Assembly: GCA_001598975.1 (NCBI GenBank)
Contig: BBXU01002200.1
Span: 1-46,782 of the forward strand
Length of the DNA stretch: 46,782 nt
Reading direction: 5' to 3'
Origin: Parachlorella kessleri
Taxonomy: Eukaryota; Chlorophyta; Trebouxiophyceae; Chlorellales; Chlorellaceae
Of this stretch, positions 9,963 through 20,386 are shown piece after piece. How positions within the stretch are numbered: position 1 is the first letter of the stretch; every line of letters begins with the position of its first letter. Below the pieces are notes generated by a model. That model did not search any database. It saw nothing but the letters and a program-made list of their open reading frames with translations, and was not told where the DNA came from. Position numbers and translations under genes: made by a program.

Positions 9963-12111
9963 ATGGAGGCGTTAGACGAGAAGGACCATGACATGTCTAT
10001 GGAGGAGCGGAAGGAAGGCAGCGCCGCCAAGCCCAAGCTGTCCGTGAAGGCGCTTAAGAAGCTAAAGGACGTGTATGAAAGGCGGGGCATTATATACATT
10101 TCGCGGATTCCTCCCCACCTGGTAGGTTGGAATGCTCTTGGAAAAGCGACAGGGCCAGACACGATAGCAACGTGCTTCGACTCTTCGTTGGGTGCAGAAG
10201 CCCCAAAAGCTGCGGCACCTGCTGTCTCAGTATGGAGAGCTTGGCCGGTTGTACTTGGCTCCAGAAGGCAAGTCCGTCTTCCCCTTTCCTACTGCCTGCT
10301 ACCTGCCTCCTGCCCGCTCGGTTGTTGCTGAGGGTTCATCTGGTTGTCACCTGTATCTGCTGTCCCTTGCTGCATTCGCCATGCCCACAGTGCCTCCTCC
10401 CTCAGCCAAGCTTACAGCGCTGCTCGTGAACATCGCTCTGCGCCAAACGCTCCAGCCGGCCTGTGCTTGCAGACCCCATGCTGCGTAAGAAGCGTAAAAA
10501 GGAGGGCAAGAACACAGGCAAGAACTTCACTGAGGGATGGGTGGAGTTTGAAGACAAGAGCGTGGCGAAGCAGGTGAGGACGGCAGCATCCACTGCACTC
10601 AGTGCAGACGTCTGCATTAACAGCATGTGTGCTCGTAATAGATCGGGTGGAGCCCAGTGCTGCAGGTGGGGCTTGATAAGGACCGGAGATAGTGGTGATT
10701 TCTGGGTCCTTCTGCTGGCTAGCCTCTTCCCCGGCTGACGTGGGGCTGGTAATGCCTTCCTCTGGCGCCCATGTGTCTCGCCTGTGATCCAGGTCAGGGT
10801 GGAGTGCGCTGAGGCAGCTGGGAACCAGGTGGTGGAGTGTCATGAAGTATCTGCGGCTTTGTCTTGGTACCCTGACTGCAGGTGGTCAAGATGCTAAATG
10901 GTCAGCCAATGGGCGGCAAGCGGCGCTCGGCCTACTTCTACGACCTGTGGTGCATGAAGTACCTGCCCAAGTTTAAGTGGGACCACCTCACAGGTGCGTG
11001 GTGACTTTTGAGGTGCGGTAGGAGGGAGGTGGCCACCGGCAGGCGCTGCCTCACCGAAGCGGGTCATGCATGGGATGCTTTGATAGGGGCAAATGGGAGT
11101 GGTATGGCAGCCTGACGCAGCCGCAGTAGCTTGCCTCGTCCATCAGCTCCGGCCGCTCTGAGGCGGCAGGGCCTTGCTTTGAGAGTCTGAGGTTCTGTCT
11201 TGTGGTCCCAGGCCTGAACGCCCGTTAACCTACACCTGTCATGCTGGCGCTCAGTCTCCCTGCATTGAACCCTACCCCCCTGAAGCAGAGGAAATCAACT
11301 ACCAGAAGGCGGTGCGCGAGCAGAAGCTGGCGGCGGAGATCAGCGCCGCCAAGCGCGAGCGCGACTTCTACCTGTCACGCGTCGACAAGGCCAAGGCGGT
11401 CAGTGCCATCCTGGAGCGCAAGCGCAAGGTGAGCGTGGTGGGTGTGGGGTGAGACGTAGTGAAAAGCATTGAGCATGACGGATTTCTGAAGGGTGCAAGG
11501 CAGGGTGGGTTTGTAGATGCGGGGCACCTGTGGCGACAGCGGCTGCGGCAACTCTGCTAGGGTTGTGTTCCCAGCGCCTTATCTAAGAGGGCTAGAGGTG
11601 ATGCGGCAAGCAGCTGGCCGGCCTAGCGTGAGCTTGCTGGGCCGGTCTGTCTGTCCTGATTCGAGTGGTCGGCTTGATGGGTCTCTTCCTGGTGGTTTGC
11701 CTGCAGCGAGCCGAGGTTGATGGCACGAAGGAGGAAGAGTCGGGCGCTGCAGCTGCAAAGCATGGTCAGCGCGGCGCTGAGTCTGTGCAGCCTCCTGCAG
11801 CTGCAGAGGGCTCACAGCAGGGGCAGCAGCCGGCAGCCAAGAGGGCCAAAGGGCAGCGGCCAAAGCAGGCAGAGCAGCCACAGGAGGAGCACCAGCGGCA
11901 CCGAGGAACGGCGACTGCTACGGAGGGCGGCGCTGCTGCGCCCGCACTGCCGCTGGGAGCCAAGATGCTGCGTGCGTATGGCCAGCGCAAGGCAAAGCCT
12001 GACTCGGTGACAGACGCTGAGGCGCCCGTCCTGTCGGAGAGCATGCTGCGGCTAATTGCAGGCAAGAAGAGAGCACAGCGGCATAGGGAGGCGGGGCAGC
12101 AGGCGGAGTGA
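9963..12111 (+). CDS. ABT1: ABT1/ESF2-family RNA-binding ribosome-biogenesis factor
   Basis: ESF2/ABT1 proteins act in the nucleolar small-subunit processome during early 18S rRNA maturation. Six exons: 9963-10121, 10198-10267, 10473-10573, 10882-10993, 11289-11428, 11707-12111 (TGA); 328 residues. The atypical RRM is spread over exons 1-4: RGIIYISRIPPHL (RNP2-like strand), KLRHLLSQYGELGRLYLAPE, a basic KKRKKEGK loop, GWVEFEDKSVAKQV (RNP1-like), then LNGQPMGGKRRSAYFYDLWCMKYL, a hallmark of the family. A basic helical region (EINYQKAVREQKLAAEI) and a Lys/Gln/Ala-rich low-complexity tail follow. Intron 2 (10268-10472) has a GC donor (GAAG|GCAAGT); the split codon gives PED-PMLRKK, as expected. 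The frame is open upstream to 9756, but the ATG at 9963 starts an acidic N-terminus typical of the family. Confidence 0.92.
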
Positions 12112-13616
12112 TGGCTGGCTCGAGGGTAACCAGCCGGCGGGTAGGAGGGCATCTATTGGGGCTGGCAGGTAGTGCGACTCACGGGGATAGTAGTTGGCGC
12201 TGCCAGGTGGGTGTGCAAGGGCGGCTTGGGCATTTATTTGGGTGCCTGGGCGGGTCTCTTGTCAATGGCTGCACAGTGCATATGGCACAGTCCGCTGGGG
12301 TTTTCTAAGAGGCCTGGCCTGCTCAATGCAAAGAAGACATCAGACTGCTTATGTCAGGAGCAGAGCAGGCCGGTGCTCCAATAGCTGTTAAGCATGGAAG
12401 AGGTAGTTACACCCTTTACTCTATTTGTTTGGTTGTTAGTTTTATCATCGGTGCTTAGGGGCGAGTTTCCATGCCAGCTCGTTTAGCATGTCCAGCGGGT
12501 TGTGGTAGCTAAAATACAAAATCTTTATGCATTACTGGGAGCAGATTTGGTAAGCATAGCGGTCCAATACACGATGTACTGGAGGGCACAGGCGGGTGCA
12601 GCATGTCTGTTGTGTGAACAGATCAGGTCTCAGGTTTGCATCAGGAGGCAATTACATGGTTTTGGGCTATTGCAAGCAACCGTCCAATCCTAGTGTGGGT
12701 TCCCTCCAAGGCCTTCTAATCCCACTTGCACGAGTTTTCAAGGCGAAGTTCAATGGGGGGAAGCCTTACAAAGACGACACCGTGCTCTGTGTACGCAAGG
12801 ACGCCGATCAAGCAATACTCTGAACACAGCTATGGAAATCCTGCAGGTCGCAGACAGTTCACAACAGTCGCCAGCAAACCCTGGGCTAAGACATAAGTAG
12901 CCATAACCACATGTACCTAAGTGGGGTATTATAACTGGAAATCTTCACCATACCCTACATGTACCATCAGCCACCATACTGGCAGCGCAATGGAGAGCAA
13001 CAGGGGCACACAAAGGTTCATTCATTGTCGGGCAACACAGACAGACTTGGGCGGTGGTGTCAAGTGAGGGGAATGCCCCTTGGAGGCTAACCAATGCCAA
13101 TAGTCCCCAGACACTGTGCTGTCTGACCTGAACCACATCCATCCTGCCTCTCTATAGAAGGTGGGTGATCATTATTCAGCAATGCAACATCCAAGCTGAT
13201 TATAAAAAGGTGCATAAGACACATTTACGAACCGTTGCGCCACAGATAGGACTCTTTGCCATTATGTACTTCGTCCAGCTTGCTACATTCGGCGCCCCTT
13301 CACTCCACGCAAAACAGTCCCTCGACCCACCTGCCAAGGATTTTGCTGAGCTTTGCCATCTGACCGGCTCTCCCAGCATCCAAGGCGCATACCCCCGTCC
13401 GCGTCCTTCCTCTAGCTCCCGCCCTCCCTCTGTTCCCAGCCTTATTGCTCAGGGCCTTGGCCCAGGCACCTAGCGCTCTCCCGCCGTACCGCTCACTGCT
13501 GAATCACACCGCTGGCGTCCCCCACCTCACCAACATGCGATCTGCCGGCCCACTGCGCATTGTGGCTCACGCTGCTGCGGTGGGCTCACTAAGAAGATGG
13601 GAAAAAACTGGGTGCA
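12112..13616. other. Intergenic region between convergent ABT1 and the gene at 13617-17170
   Basis: This 1.5-kb stretch, relatively AT-rich around 12400-13300, should contain both 3' UTRs. I see no exon with family similarity, no RNA gene and no long repeat. No TGTAA signal stands out near either stop codon. Confidence 0.5.
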
Positions 13617-16600
13617 TCACAGCTCCCCGTGGGCAAAGTGGTCCAGAGACGACGCTGCCAGCTCAGCCAGCGCAGAGGCGGGGGACAGCTTGCGCTTCAC
13701 CGCCTGCCCGTTGCTGGGCTCTACCTGCTGCTGTGCATGCTGCGCCTGCTCCCCCGCTGCTGCGCCAGCTTCCGCCTGCTGGCCACCCGGCGGGCCCTCC
13801 TCCTCGTCTTCCCCTTCCTCAACCAGAGCCACCACGCCCTCCACCAGCTCCCCCATCTGGACCTCCTCTTCGCCCCCCTCCTCCCCCTCCCCATCGCCCG
13901 CCTGCTCCTCCTCCTCCTCGCCACTCAGGGAGATGTCCACCTCTACCGCCTCCCCAAACGCGCTGCCGGTGCCGGTGGCAGTGCCGTCCTCCGTCGCCTC
14001 CTCAATCCCCTCCAGCCTCCCCGCGCTGCCGCTTTGCCCGCCCGCCGCTTTGCCCGCTTGCGCCAGCTCACGCAGGCCAGCCAGGCCGGCAGCCAAGGCT
14101 CCTGCTGGTGGCGGCTGCTCCCCCTGCACCAGGGGTTAACAGGGACAGGCTCACCAGGGAGTGCCTTCAGGGCGCTGGCTACTACTCGTCCCCTCAGGAC
14201 ACCAGGGCACCAGAAAAGCACAACGGCTGACCATGGCTGGCTACTCGGTCTGTGCTATTCGCAAGGCAGCTGATGTAGAGGAGATCCGCCAGCTGCAAAA
14301 CACGTGCTGGGCACGATAGCTGTAGCTACAAGCTCTGCTGGCAGCTTAGCCGCCCACCGGGCCGATCAGCCATGCCTCGCATTTGGCCGGCTAGAATCCC
14401 GGCAGAACGCAAGCCAGCCCAAGCATGTCAGCACAGCTGGCAGGGGCCATTGACTAGCAGGGTCCACTTGCACACAGCGCGCTTGCAAGCAGGCGGGTCC
14501 CTTACCGCCAGCACGTTGCGTGTGTCCGGGCGGGCCTCCAGCAGGGACTCCTCCCCCAGCCCCCCTGCTGCCCCCTCCCCCTCCGCACCCCCGCCGCCCT
14601 CTGGCTCTAGCTTCAGGTCCTGCACGCGCGCAGGAACTTCCCAGGTTGAACCGCTAGGTAGACTGATTCCGATTTGTTGGAGCAGCCACTTTGTGTGTTA
14701 CGTGAGGACGCTCTGGCTTGCCGACTACGCTGGTGGCGAGGCGAATGCCACCCTAAACCCTAACCCTAAACCCTAACCCTAAACACTGCCCTTTGACTGG
14801 CCTCCGACGCAGTACTGAGCAATCCCCTCCCCCCTACCCCCCCCCGTGGCCCTGCGCAGCAACCAGGTAAGTGCTGCTGGTGTGCGTGACCAGGAGGGCG
14901 TCCCACCTCCAGCTCGCGCACTGTTGACGACTGTAGCCTGTCATCCATGTTGAAGGGGTCGTCGGGCAGGGGGCTGCCAGGCTGCTGCTGCTCCTCCTCC
15001 GCCGCCGCCTCCCCTGCAAACAATAGGATAGGCATGACTTAGGCAGTGAGGTATAAGTTTGCGCGGCCGTTTGGTGAGGTCCCTGCTATGCGGATCCTAG
15101 CATCAGAGCCGGAGCAGCGGCATGCTGCGGACAAGGTAGAACTAGTCGGTCGATAACCCATGCCGCAATCGTGAACCCTTCTGCAAGCTGGTTGCCCACC
15201 AGATGGCTAGGCCCCCAACTCCGTATGACTGCGACTGGCTTCTTTTCAATGCTGGCAAGCCACCACCCCTCAAGTCCTACCAGCCAAGCAACGCAAGCCA
15301 AACACCGGGCCGCATAACACCCCCCTGCTGCCCTGCCCTGCCCACCTGCTGCCGCATCATCGGTCTTAGTTTTCAGCCGGGCAGGGGCGCCAGCCTGGCC
15401 CGCTGGCGCGGGGGTTGGTGCTGCCAGCACCTCAGCAGGCACCACAGCATCCTTAAAGGGGCTGCCCTCCACATCCTCGGAGGTGTCCTCTGCGATGCAC
15501 CACCGCCAGGTTTGCGTCATAACGAGCATTCCTCTTGGCCACTGTGATGTTGTCCACTGTGATGGCGGGTGGTGGTAACAAGAAAGAGCCTGCCACGGCG
15601 CCCAGCACCTCGCTGGACCAGGAGTAGCAGTTGCCGAGCACAATCGCAGCAGTAAGAGAACTCGTACAGGGCTTGCTTCCCGGGCACATAGCAGAAACAC
15701 TATCGGCTCCCTGCCTCCCCCAAGCCCACAAAGCATGGGGTAGCATCAGGAGGACAGGCAGGCAGCCAGGCGTTGGGGGCAGCAGCAGCCTCTTTTTTCG
15801 CTCACTTGCACGTGGCGTGGCTGCCAGCTGTGCGGTGCTGGTCTCCACGACCGCCTCGCTCTCGGCCAGCTCCGAGGTCGTGAACTGCAGCCCGCCCAGC
15901 TGCTGCAGGAAGTGCTGCACGGATGGGAATAGGGACTACCATTCAGCCGGGACTCCGGAGCTAGACAGCGCACAGGGGAGCCGCCACATGGCGGCAGGAT
16001 GGAGAGACATTTTGTATTACAAGGTGTGCCCAGACCCACTGCTTGGGGCAGCCAGTCCCACAGGGGCGTCATACGAGCTCCCTGGGAACTACAGAGGCTG
16101 CTGAGGGTGGTATCCACCAGGGCAGGCGGCAGTGCAAGCGGTGCGATTGCATGTCCAAATCGTGCAAGCTGACGGCACACAAGTTGCGGAACTCGCCTGA
16201 AGATCCTCCACAATGTCCTGCGGAAGCGGGTCCTTCACCTTGGCTAGCCCTGCAGTGCGGCGCATGCAAGGAAAGGCGGCTGAGGGGTGCTGCCTCACCA
16301 CGACACATCCCTACCAGCATCCCTGCCTCACCACGACACATCCCTATCTGCCTTCCCACCTACCCACTCCATCATTGCAGGCCAGCCAGCGAGCCACATT
16401 GTCATCCAGCAACTCTGCAGATGCAGGATTTTCTTGCATGACCAACCCATGGACCCTCATGCAAGGTCACTCTCCATGCACTGTTACTACTGCACCTTGC
16501 ATGCCGTTCTGCAGCTCCAGCGCTGTGGCCTGGAACTCCACTGCATCCTCCAGCGGCCATACCCCGCCCCCCTTTGCGCTGCTGCACTGCTCCGCAAGCT

Positions 16601-17170
16601 GGGCAGCCTGCTTGAGCGCCACTATAAGGCCATCAATGGCACGGAACAGGGACTGGCTGCCTGCGCCAAGCAGTAGGTGAAAACCGCAGGGAGCATGACA
16701 AAACTGTTGCGGTTCGGGGTGCAACTGAAGAATGTGTAGGCCGCAATTCCGTGACCACATGCTGAGAGCGATCAGGGCAACGTGTTATGACAGCGACGGA
16801 GCATGCAGGACACTTGTATGTGCAGGAAGCGCACGACCCACCTCTCAGGCTTGGGTCGACGTGCATAGTGAGCTCTATCTCTGTCAAGACCAGCGCACAC
16901 TGCAGGTCAACAGCGATGGCAGGGTCAGCAGCGCACAGACCAAGCAACACTGGCTCCCCCCCCCAGCTTTCCCACTCTGCACTATTGTACAGTCCACCGC
17001 CGGATACAAGAGACGCCTCCACAGTTGTTACAGAGGCCTAGGCAAGGAGTGTTTACCTTGCTGACGTAGCGAGCCAGCTTTAGGCACTCCTCTGCATACA
17101 CCTCGCTGGAAAGGCAGCCTGTGGTAATGCGGATGACCATCTGCTTGCAAGTGTCAAATAGGGCCTCCAT
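13617..17170 (-). CDS. Uncharacterised multi-exon protein: helical N-terminal half, strongly acidic tail
   Basis: I do not recognise this gene. Exons on the minus strand: 17170-17057, 16899-16842, 16660-16496, 16432-16364, 16249-16197, 15914-15806, about 15612-15346, 15013-14907, 14619-14506, 14123-13617 (TGA), roughly 520 residues. The first six exons close in phase and give Ala/Leu-rich helices (LFDTCKQMVIRI, LIVALKQAAQLAEQ, ELLDDNVARWLACNDGVG, HFLQQLGGLQFTTSELAESE) resembling a helical-bundle adaptor domain. The C-terminal third is low-complexity Glu/Gly/Gln with an EEEEEQAGDGEGEEGGEEE-type run and ends after a basic VKRKLS. The ATG at 17170 is chosen because no coding sequence lies upstream and a divergent gene starts at 17598. 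The intron 16196-15915 needs a GC donor (CAG|GCGAGT). Exon 7 shows a frame conflict: the protein-like frame (SSEVLGAVAGSFLLPPP) is not the one entering EDTSEDVEG. Confidence 0.55.
14751..14784. repeat. Interstitial telomere-type repeat, mixed CCCTAAA/CCCTAA
   Basis: Five consecutive units alternate between the seven-base CCCTAAA and six-base CCCTAA forms, ending in CCCTAAA. The block lies in the intron (14906-14620) of the acidic-tailed gene, so it is internal and not a chromosome end. Plants and many green algae use TTTAGGG; some Chlamydomonadales use TTAGGG or TTTTAGGG. Confidence 0.85.
16291..16350. repeat. 33-bp tandem duplication in an intron
   Basis: The unit beginning TGCCTCACCACGACACATCC at 16291 recurs at 16324, almost identical over 25 bases. 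It lies inside the intron between the fourth and fifth exons of the acidic-tailed gene and has no evident coding effect. Confidence 0.8.
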
Positions 17171-17597
17171 GTCGGCTAAATAATATCCACTTGTCCTCCT
17201 GCAGGAGTAAACAGTTGCTGTCGAGTGTAGGTGCCAGCTTCTCAGCTGAACTGACTATTGTGCAGCAGGTACTTCTCGCAGCAATTGGGTTGCAGGAGCT
17301 TCCGCTTATAAGGTCAAACACGATAAGTGATTGATCATAAGCAAGGCCCAGTTCTAGGATGAGCGACGGCTGCGCCCACCTGAAAAGCCCAACTCCAGTT
17401 GCAAGAAGGCGCGTTTCCTACTGAATGGAAAATCTCAGCTAAGGTGGAAAGCCAGAAGGGGCTATAGGCCCCCCGTTAAACAGAACTCCTAGGAAGTTGC
17501 TGACGTCAGATCCCGCCCTCTCCAGCCTGGACACCCGGAACGATCTTCCAAGAATTGGGTGTTGGCTCCGATTGAATACATTCCCGTTCCTAGTCTC
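17171..17597. promoter_or_regulatory. 427-bp divergent promoter region
   Basis: The region separates the predicted start of the minus-strand acidic-tailed gene (17170) from the plus-strand methyltransferase gene (17598). Both 5' UTRs and promoters must be here. A CTGCAG followed by a TTTAG just upstream of 17170 could mean a 5' UTR intron. No sequence-specific element is claimed. Confidence 0.45.
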
Positions 17598-19727
17598 ATG
17601 CTTACGACAATGGGCGTGAACTTGATCAGAGCCTCGCAAGTGCCCTCCGTCGCCTTTAGGCTTGGAACTGGGGCATGCAGACATGTGGTCTACCGCACAC
17701 ACGGCCTCAGCACGACAGTCCGGCCCGGCAGCAGGGTGGTATTCAGGCCTCACCAGCAACCTGGCGTGCGCCCAGAAGTGATCCAGCCAAGGGCAGCAGC
17801 AGGCCCCGCTGGTGACCTGCCCAGCGCTGGCAGGCCTGGCTCACCTGAACTTGATCAGCCCAGACTCTTCAGGGCCGTTTCGTTTGGAGATATCTACTTC
17901 TATATCAATGTTGTGTACTGGTGCGTTACTTCCCACAGCTTGTGGAGCCAGGCTGAACAGGCTATGCGGCAAGCTGGCAGAGGCCCCGCCAGCTTGACCC
18001 TTTCCCTCACCACGACAACCCACTCCCTGCAGGTCGCTAGTGGTATTTGCTCTTGTCAGCGGTAACGACGTGATTAGCCGCTTCACCAACTTTGAGTACT
18101 ACACCACAGCGTAAGTGGCCAGCCGGCCGGCAACTGCTGGAATTCTGACCAGCAGCACCCTGTGCAGCTCCCACGCCCTCTCACAGAGTCGCTCACAGAG
18201 CACCCGATCGCCTGTGCAGCTTCCGCACTTGCTCACTGGTGCCAACAGAGCACCCTCTGCCCTGTGCAGGATGCTTGGCACCAGCGTCGCGTTTGCAGCC
18301 TACCACCTGAACCGTTGGATGGTCCACGCTGGGAAGCAGCTGAGAAAGCAGGTGGAGTTTGACGGGTGAGTTGGCAGGCAGTGCACTTCTTGAGCAGGCC
18401 AGCTTTGAGCAGCTACTTGGCTGTGGTCCCGAGCACATCTCAAAGCTTGTTGGATCTAAAACTTATCCAAATATGGAGTGTCTCCAGACATACCACAACT
18501 GCGCTTTTTTGTGCAGGAGCCAGTTCTTGAGGTACAGCTGGAATGCTGTGTTCTGGCTGGGATTTGTGCTGTGGCATGCCGTGCCACAGCTTGCTGGCCT
18601 TATAGAGTGGACGGCGACCCCCGGGGCGATCATGTCTCTGTTTGGCCTGGCACTGGCCATCTCCGCCGCCTTCACTGAAGGGATGGTGAGTGCCGCCTGG
18701 CAGTGCTTTGCCAGTGCATGGAGTGGTTGCCAGTGCATGGAGTGGTAACCCGCGGCCCTGCTGCTAATACTCGCTCAAGTGTGGCAAGGAGGTGAAAGGG
18801 GTGTGCCCGCGCTCCCACTGTAACATAGCAACCCTGGCTGGTCTCAGCAATGAAGCAAGGTGGCCTTGCTGGGGCTTGCATGCGGCAGATTCTAGCCTCG
18901 CCGACTCCATATTCGAAGCAGAACAGGGAATTTCGAAAGAGACTTTGGTGTGGCAGTGGCAGTCCTGGCTCCTGCCAGGGAACCGTGCGGGAGCTGGCCG
19001 CAGGACCCTCCTACACATGCCTCCCACATTTCCTTACTGTCAGCTAACCCTCTGTCTCCTGCTGCCCCTGCTTTGCCTGGTGCAGTGGGCGTTCCTAGGC
19101 GAGCCGCAGGTGCCGCGTCGGTTCACCATGGCGGGCCCCTACGCCATCTGCCGCCACCCGCAGGCCCTTGGGAACATGCTCTTCCTCATAGGAGCCTCGC
19201 TGGCGGGGGGAGCGGTGGCGGCGAGCGCAGCGTTCATCGCGTCGTTCCTGCTGTACCATGCCACCGTGGTGCCGCGTGAGGAGCAGCTGCTGGTGGAGGC
19301 CTTTGGGGAGCAGTACGAGGCGTACAGGTGGGTGCTGCTGCTGTGCTCAGGGGCAATGGCTATTCTATATGATAGCCAGCCCTGCAGGGGTTGTCCGGCA
19401 GCCAGCCCTGGCTAGGTCGTGGTGCTGAAGAGAGTTGGTACCCAGGCTGTGACCTGAGAGCCTAAGGATGTGCACAGTGTAGGGCTTGCTACGAAGCTGC
19501 CGCTGCTGCTCGATGATAGCTGCCACTTCCGAAGCTGTAGCAGTCTTCAGTAAGCATGGAAACCAATATCAGCTGTGTCCAGTTTGTTGATGTATTCGTA
19601 AATCCTGCTGTGCAGGCGGCGGACGCCATCATATGCCTTCGCTCTTTTGCTGCTGGTTCTCCTAGAGGCGGTCCTGCTCTGGAGATATTATCCTTATACA
19701 GCCCCCCTTGGACCCATCTCTGGATGA
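17598..19727 (+). CDS. Plastid-targeted membrane methyltransferase, ICMT/PEMT-like
   Basis: Six exons close in phase: 17598-17920, 18033-18110, 18270-18365, 18517-18685, 19086-19327, 19616-19727 (TGA); 339 residues. Residues 1 to about 95 are rich in Arg, Ser and Val without acidic runs, like a chloroplast transit peptide. Several membrane helices follow (SFGDIYFYINVVYWSLVVF, AVFWLGFVLWHAV, IMSLFGLALAISAAF, MLFLIGASLAGGAVAAS, ALLLLVLLEAVLL). The diagnostic block AGPYAICRHPQALGNMLFLIG followed by PREEQLLVEAFGEQYEAYR matches the C-terminal SAM-binding signature of the isoprenylcysteine carboxyl methyltransferase / phospholipid methyltransferase fold (GPY-x-RHP, then EE-x-L-x-x-x-F-G-x-x-Y-x-x-Y). 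The substrate cannot be told from sequence; plastid members may be lipid or small-molecule methyltransferases. An in-frame ATG at 17610 is an alternative start. Confidence 0.82.
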
Positions 19728-20386
19728 GCTTCGGGGCTGGGGCAGAACTGCTTACGGGTCTGTTAGGGTGTTGGTGTTGCAATGCGCAACGCCAGACGGG
19801 GGATCTCTACGTGAGAAACAAAATGCAAAGCTGAGAGTGCCAAGTTTACCGTTGCACTGACATGTATTGTTGTACCAGTTAAGAGAGAAGGCTTCGTGTA
19901 TCCCCTGACCTTGCTGTTCTGTATTGGGGAGACGAGTACCCCTGTGTGCATGTGACCTGTTTTGATCTTGCACTTTGGCACCACACTTGTGGCTACCAAG
20001 ATGCCTGCCCGTCTGCTAGTGTTGGTAAGTTGGTTGGTTAGTATCTGCAGCCAGGATCATGCCTGGCGCTGTGCACTGTTATCGCCCTTCAAAACGTCTG
20101 CCTAGTCCGTGTAAGACGGCTTGTGGTGCAAGCCTGATAAATGCTAGGCGTTCAAAATTAATGGCTGGCGTACCTATGGTACCAGGGCAGCAACAAAGCA
20201 GAGCAGGAGACACACGGAAAAATGGGCGAATGGAGCAACTTATTACCCTTGCCAATTGCACCCTTCGTCTATTTGGGCGCGTCAAATAAATTCCAGGGAA
20301 AGTCCCCCGGGAGCTACCTAGGAGCCACAAGTGCCGCAAGCATCTCATGTCAGGCATCACTAATGTGTAGCATTGCTATGTGTGCT
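19728..20386. other. Intergenic region between convergent methyltransferase and GT61 genes
   Basis: This holds the two 3' UTRs. I see no coding exon, repeat or RNA gene. A plus-strand TGTAA is annotated at 20110; no minus-strand TGTAA for the GT61 gene was found. Confidence 0.55.
20110..20114 (+). terminator. Possible TGTAA polyadenylation signal of the methyltransferase gene
   Basis: TGTAA occurs 383 nt past the stop codon at 19727 and is the only such 5-mer I found before the convergent gene. Its context (CCGTGTAAGACGG) is not AT-rich, so the call is tentative. Confidence 0.35.

Noticed and set aside
13445..14273. Long plus-strand frames rich in Pro, Leu and Ser
   Set aside because: They are the mirror of the Glu/Gly-rich final exon of the minus-strand gene; their composition is fully explained by that low-complexity sequence.
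17598..19727. Identification as the NnrU-like carotenoid isomerase Z-ISO
   Set aside because: The GPY-x-RHP and EE-x-L-x-x-x-F-G-x-x-Y-x-x-Y signatures are those of the ICMT/PEMT methyltransferase fold, not of Z-ISO.
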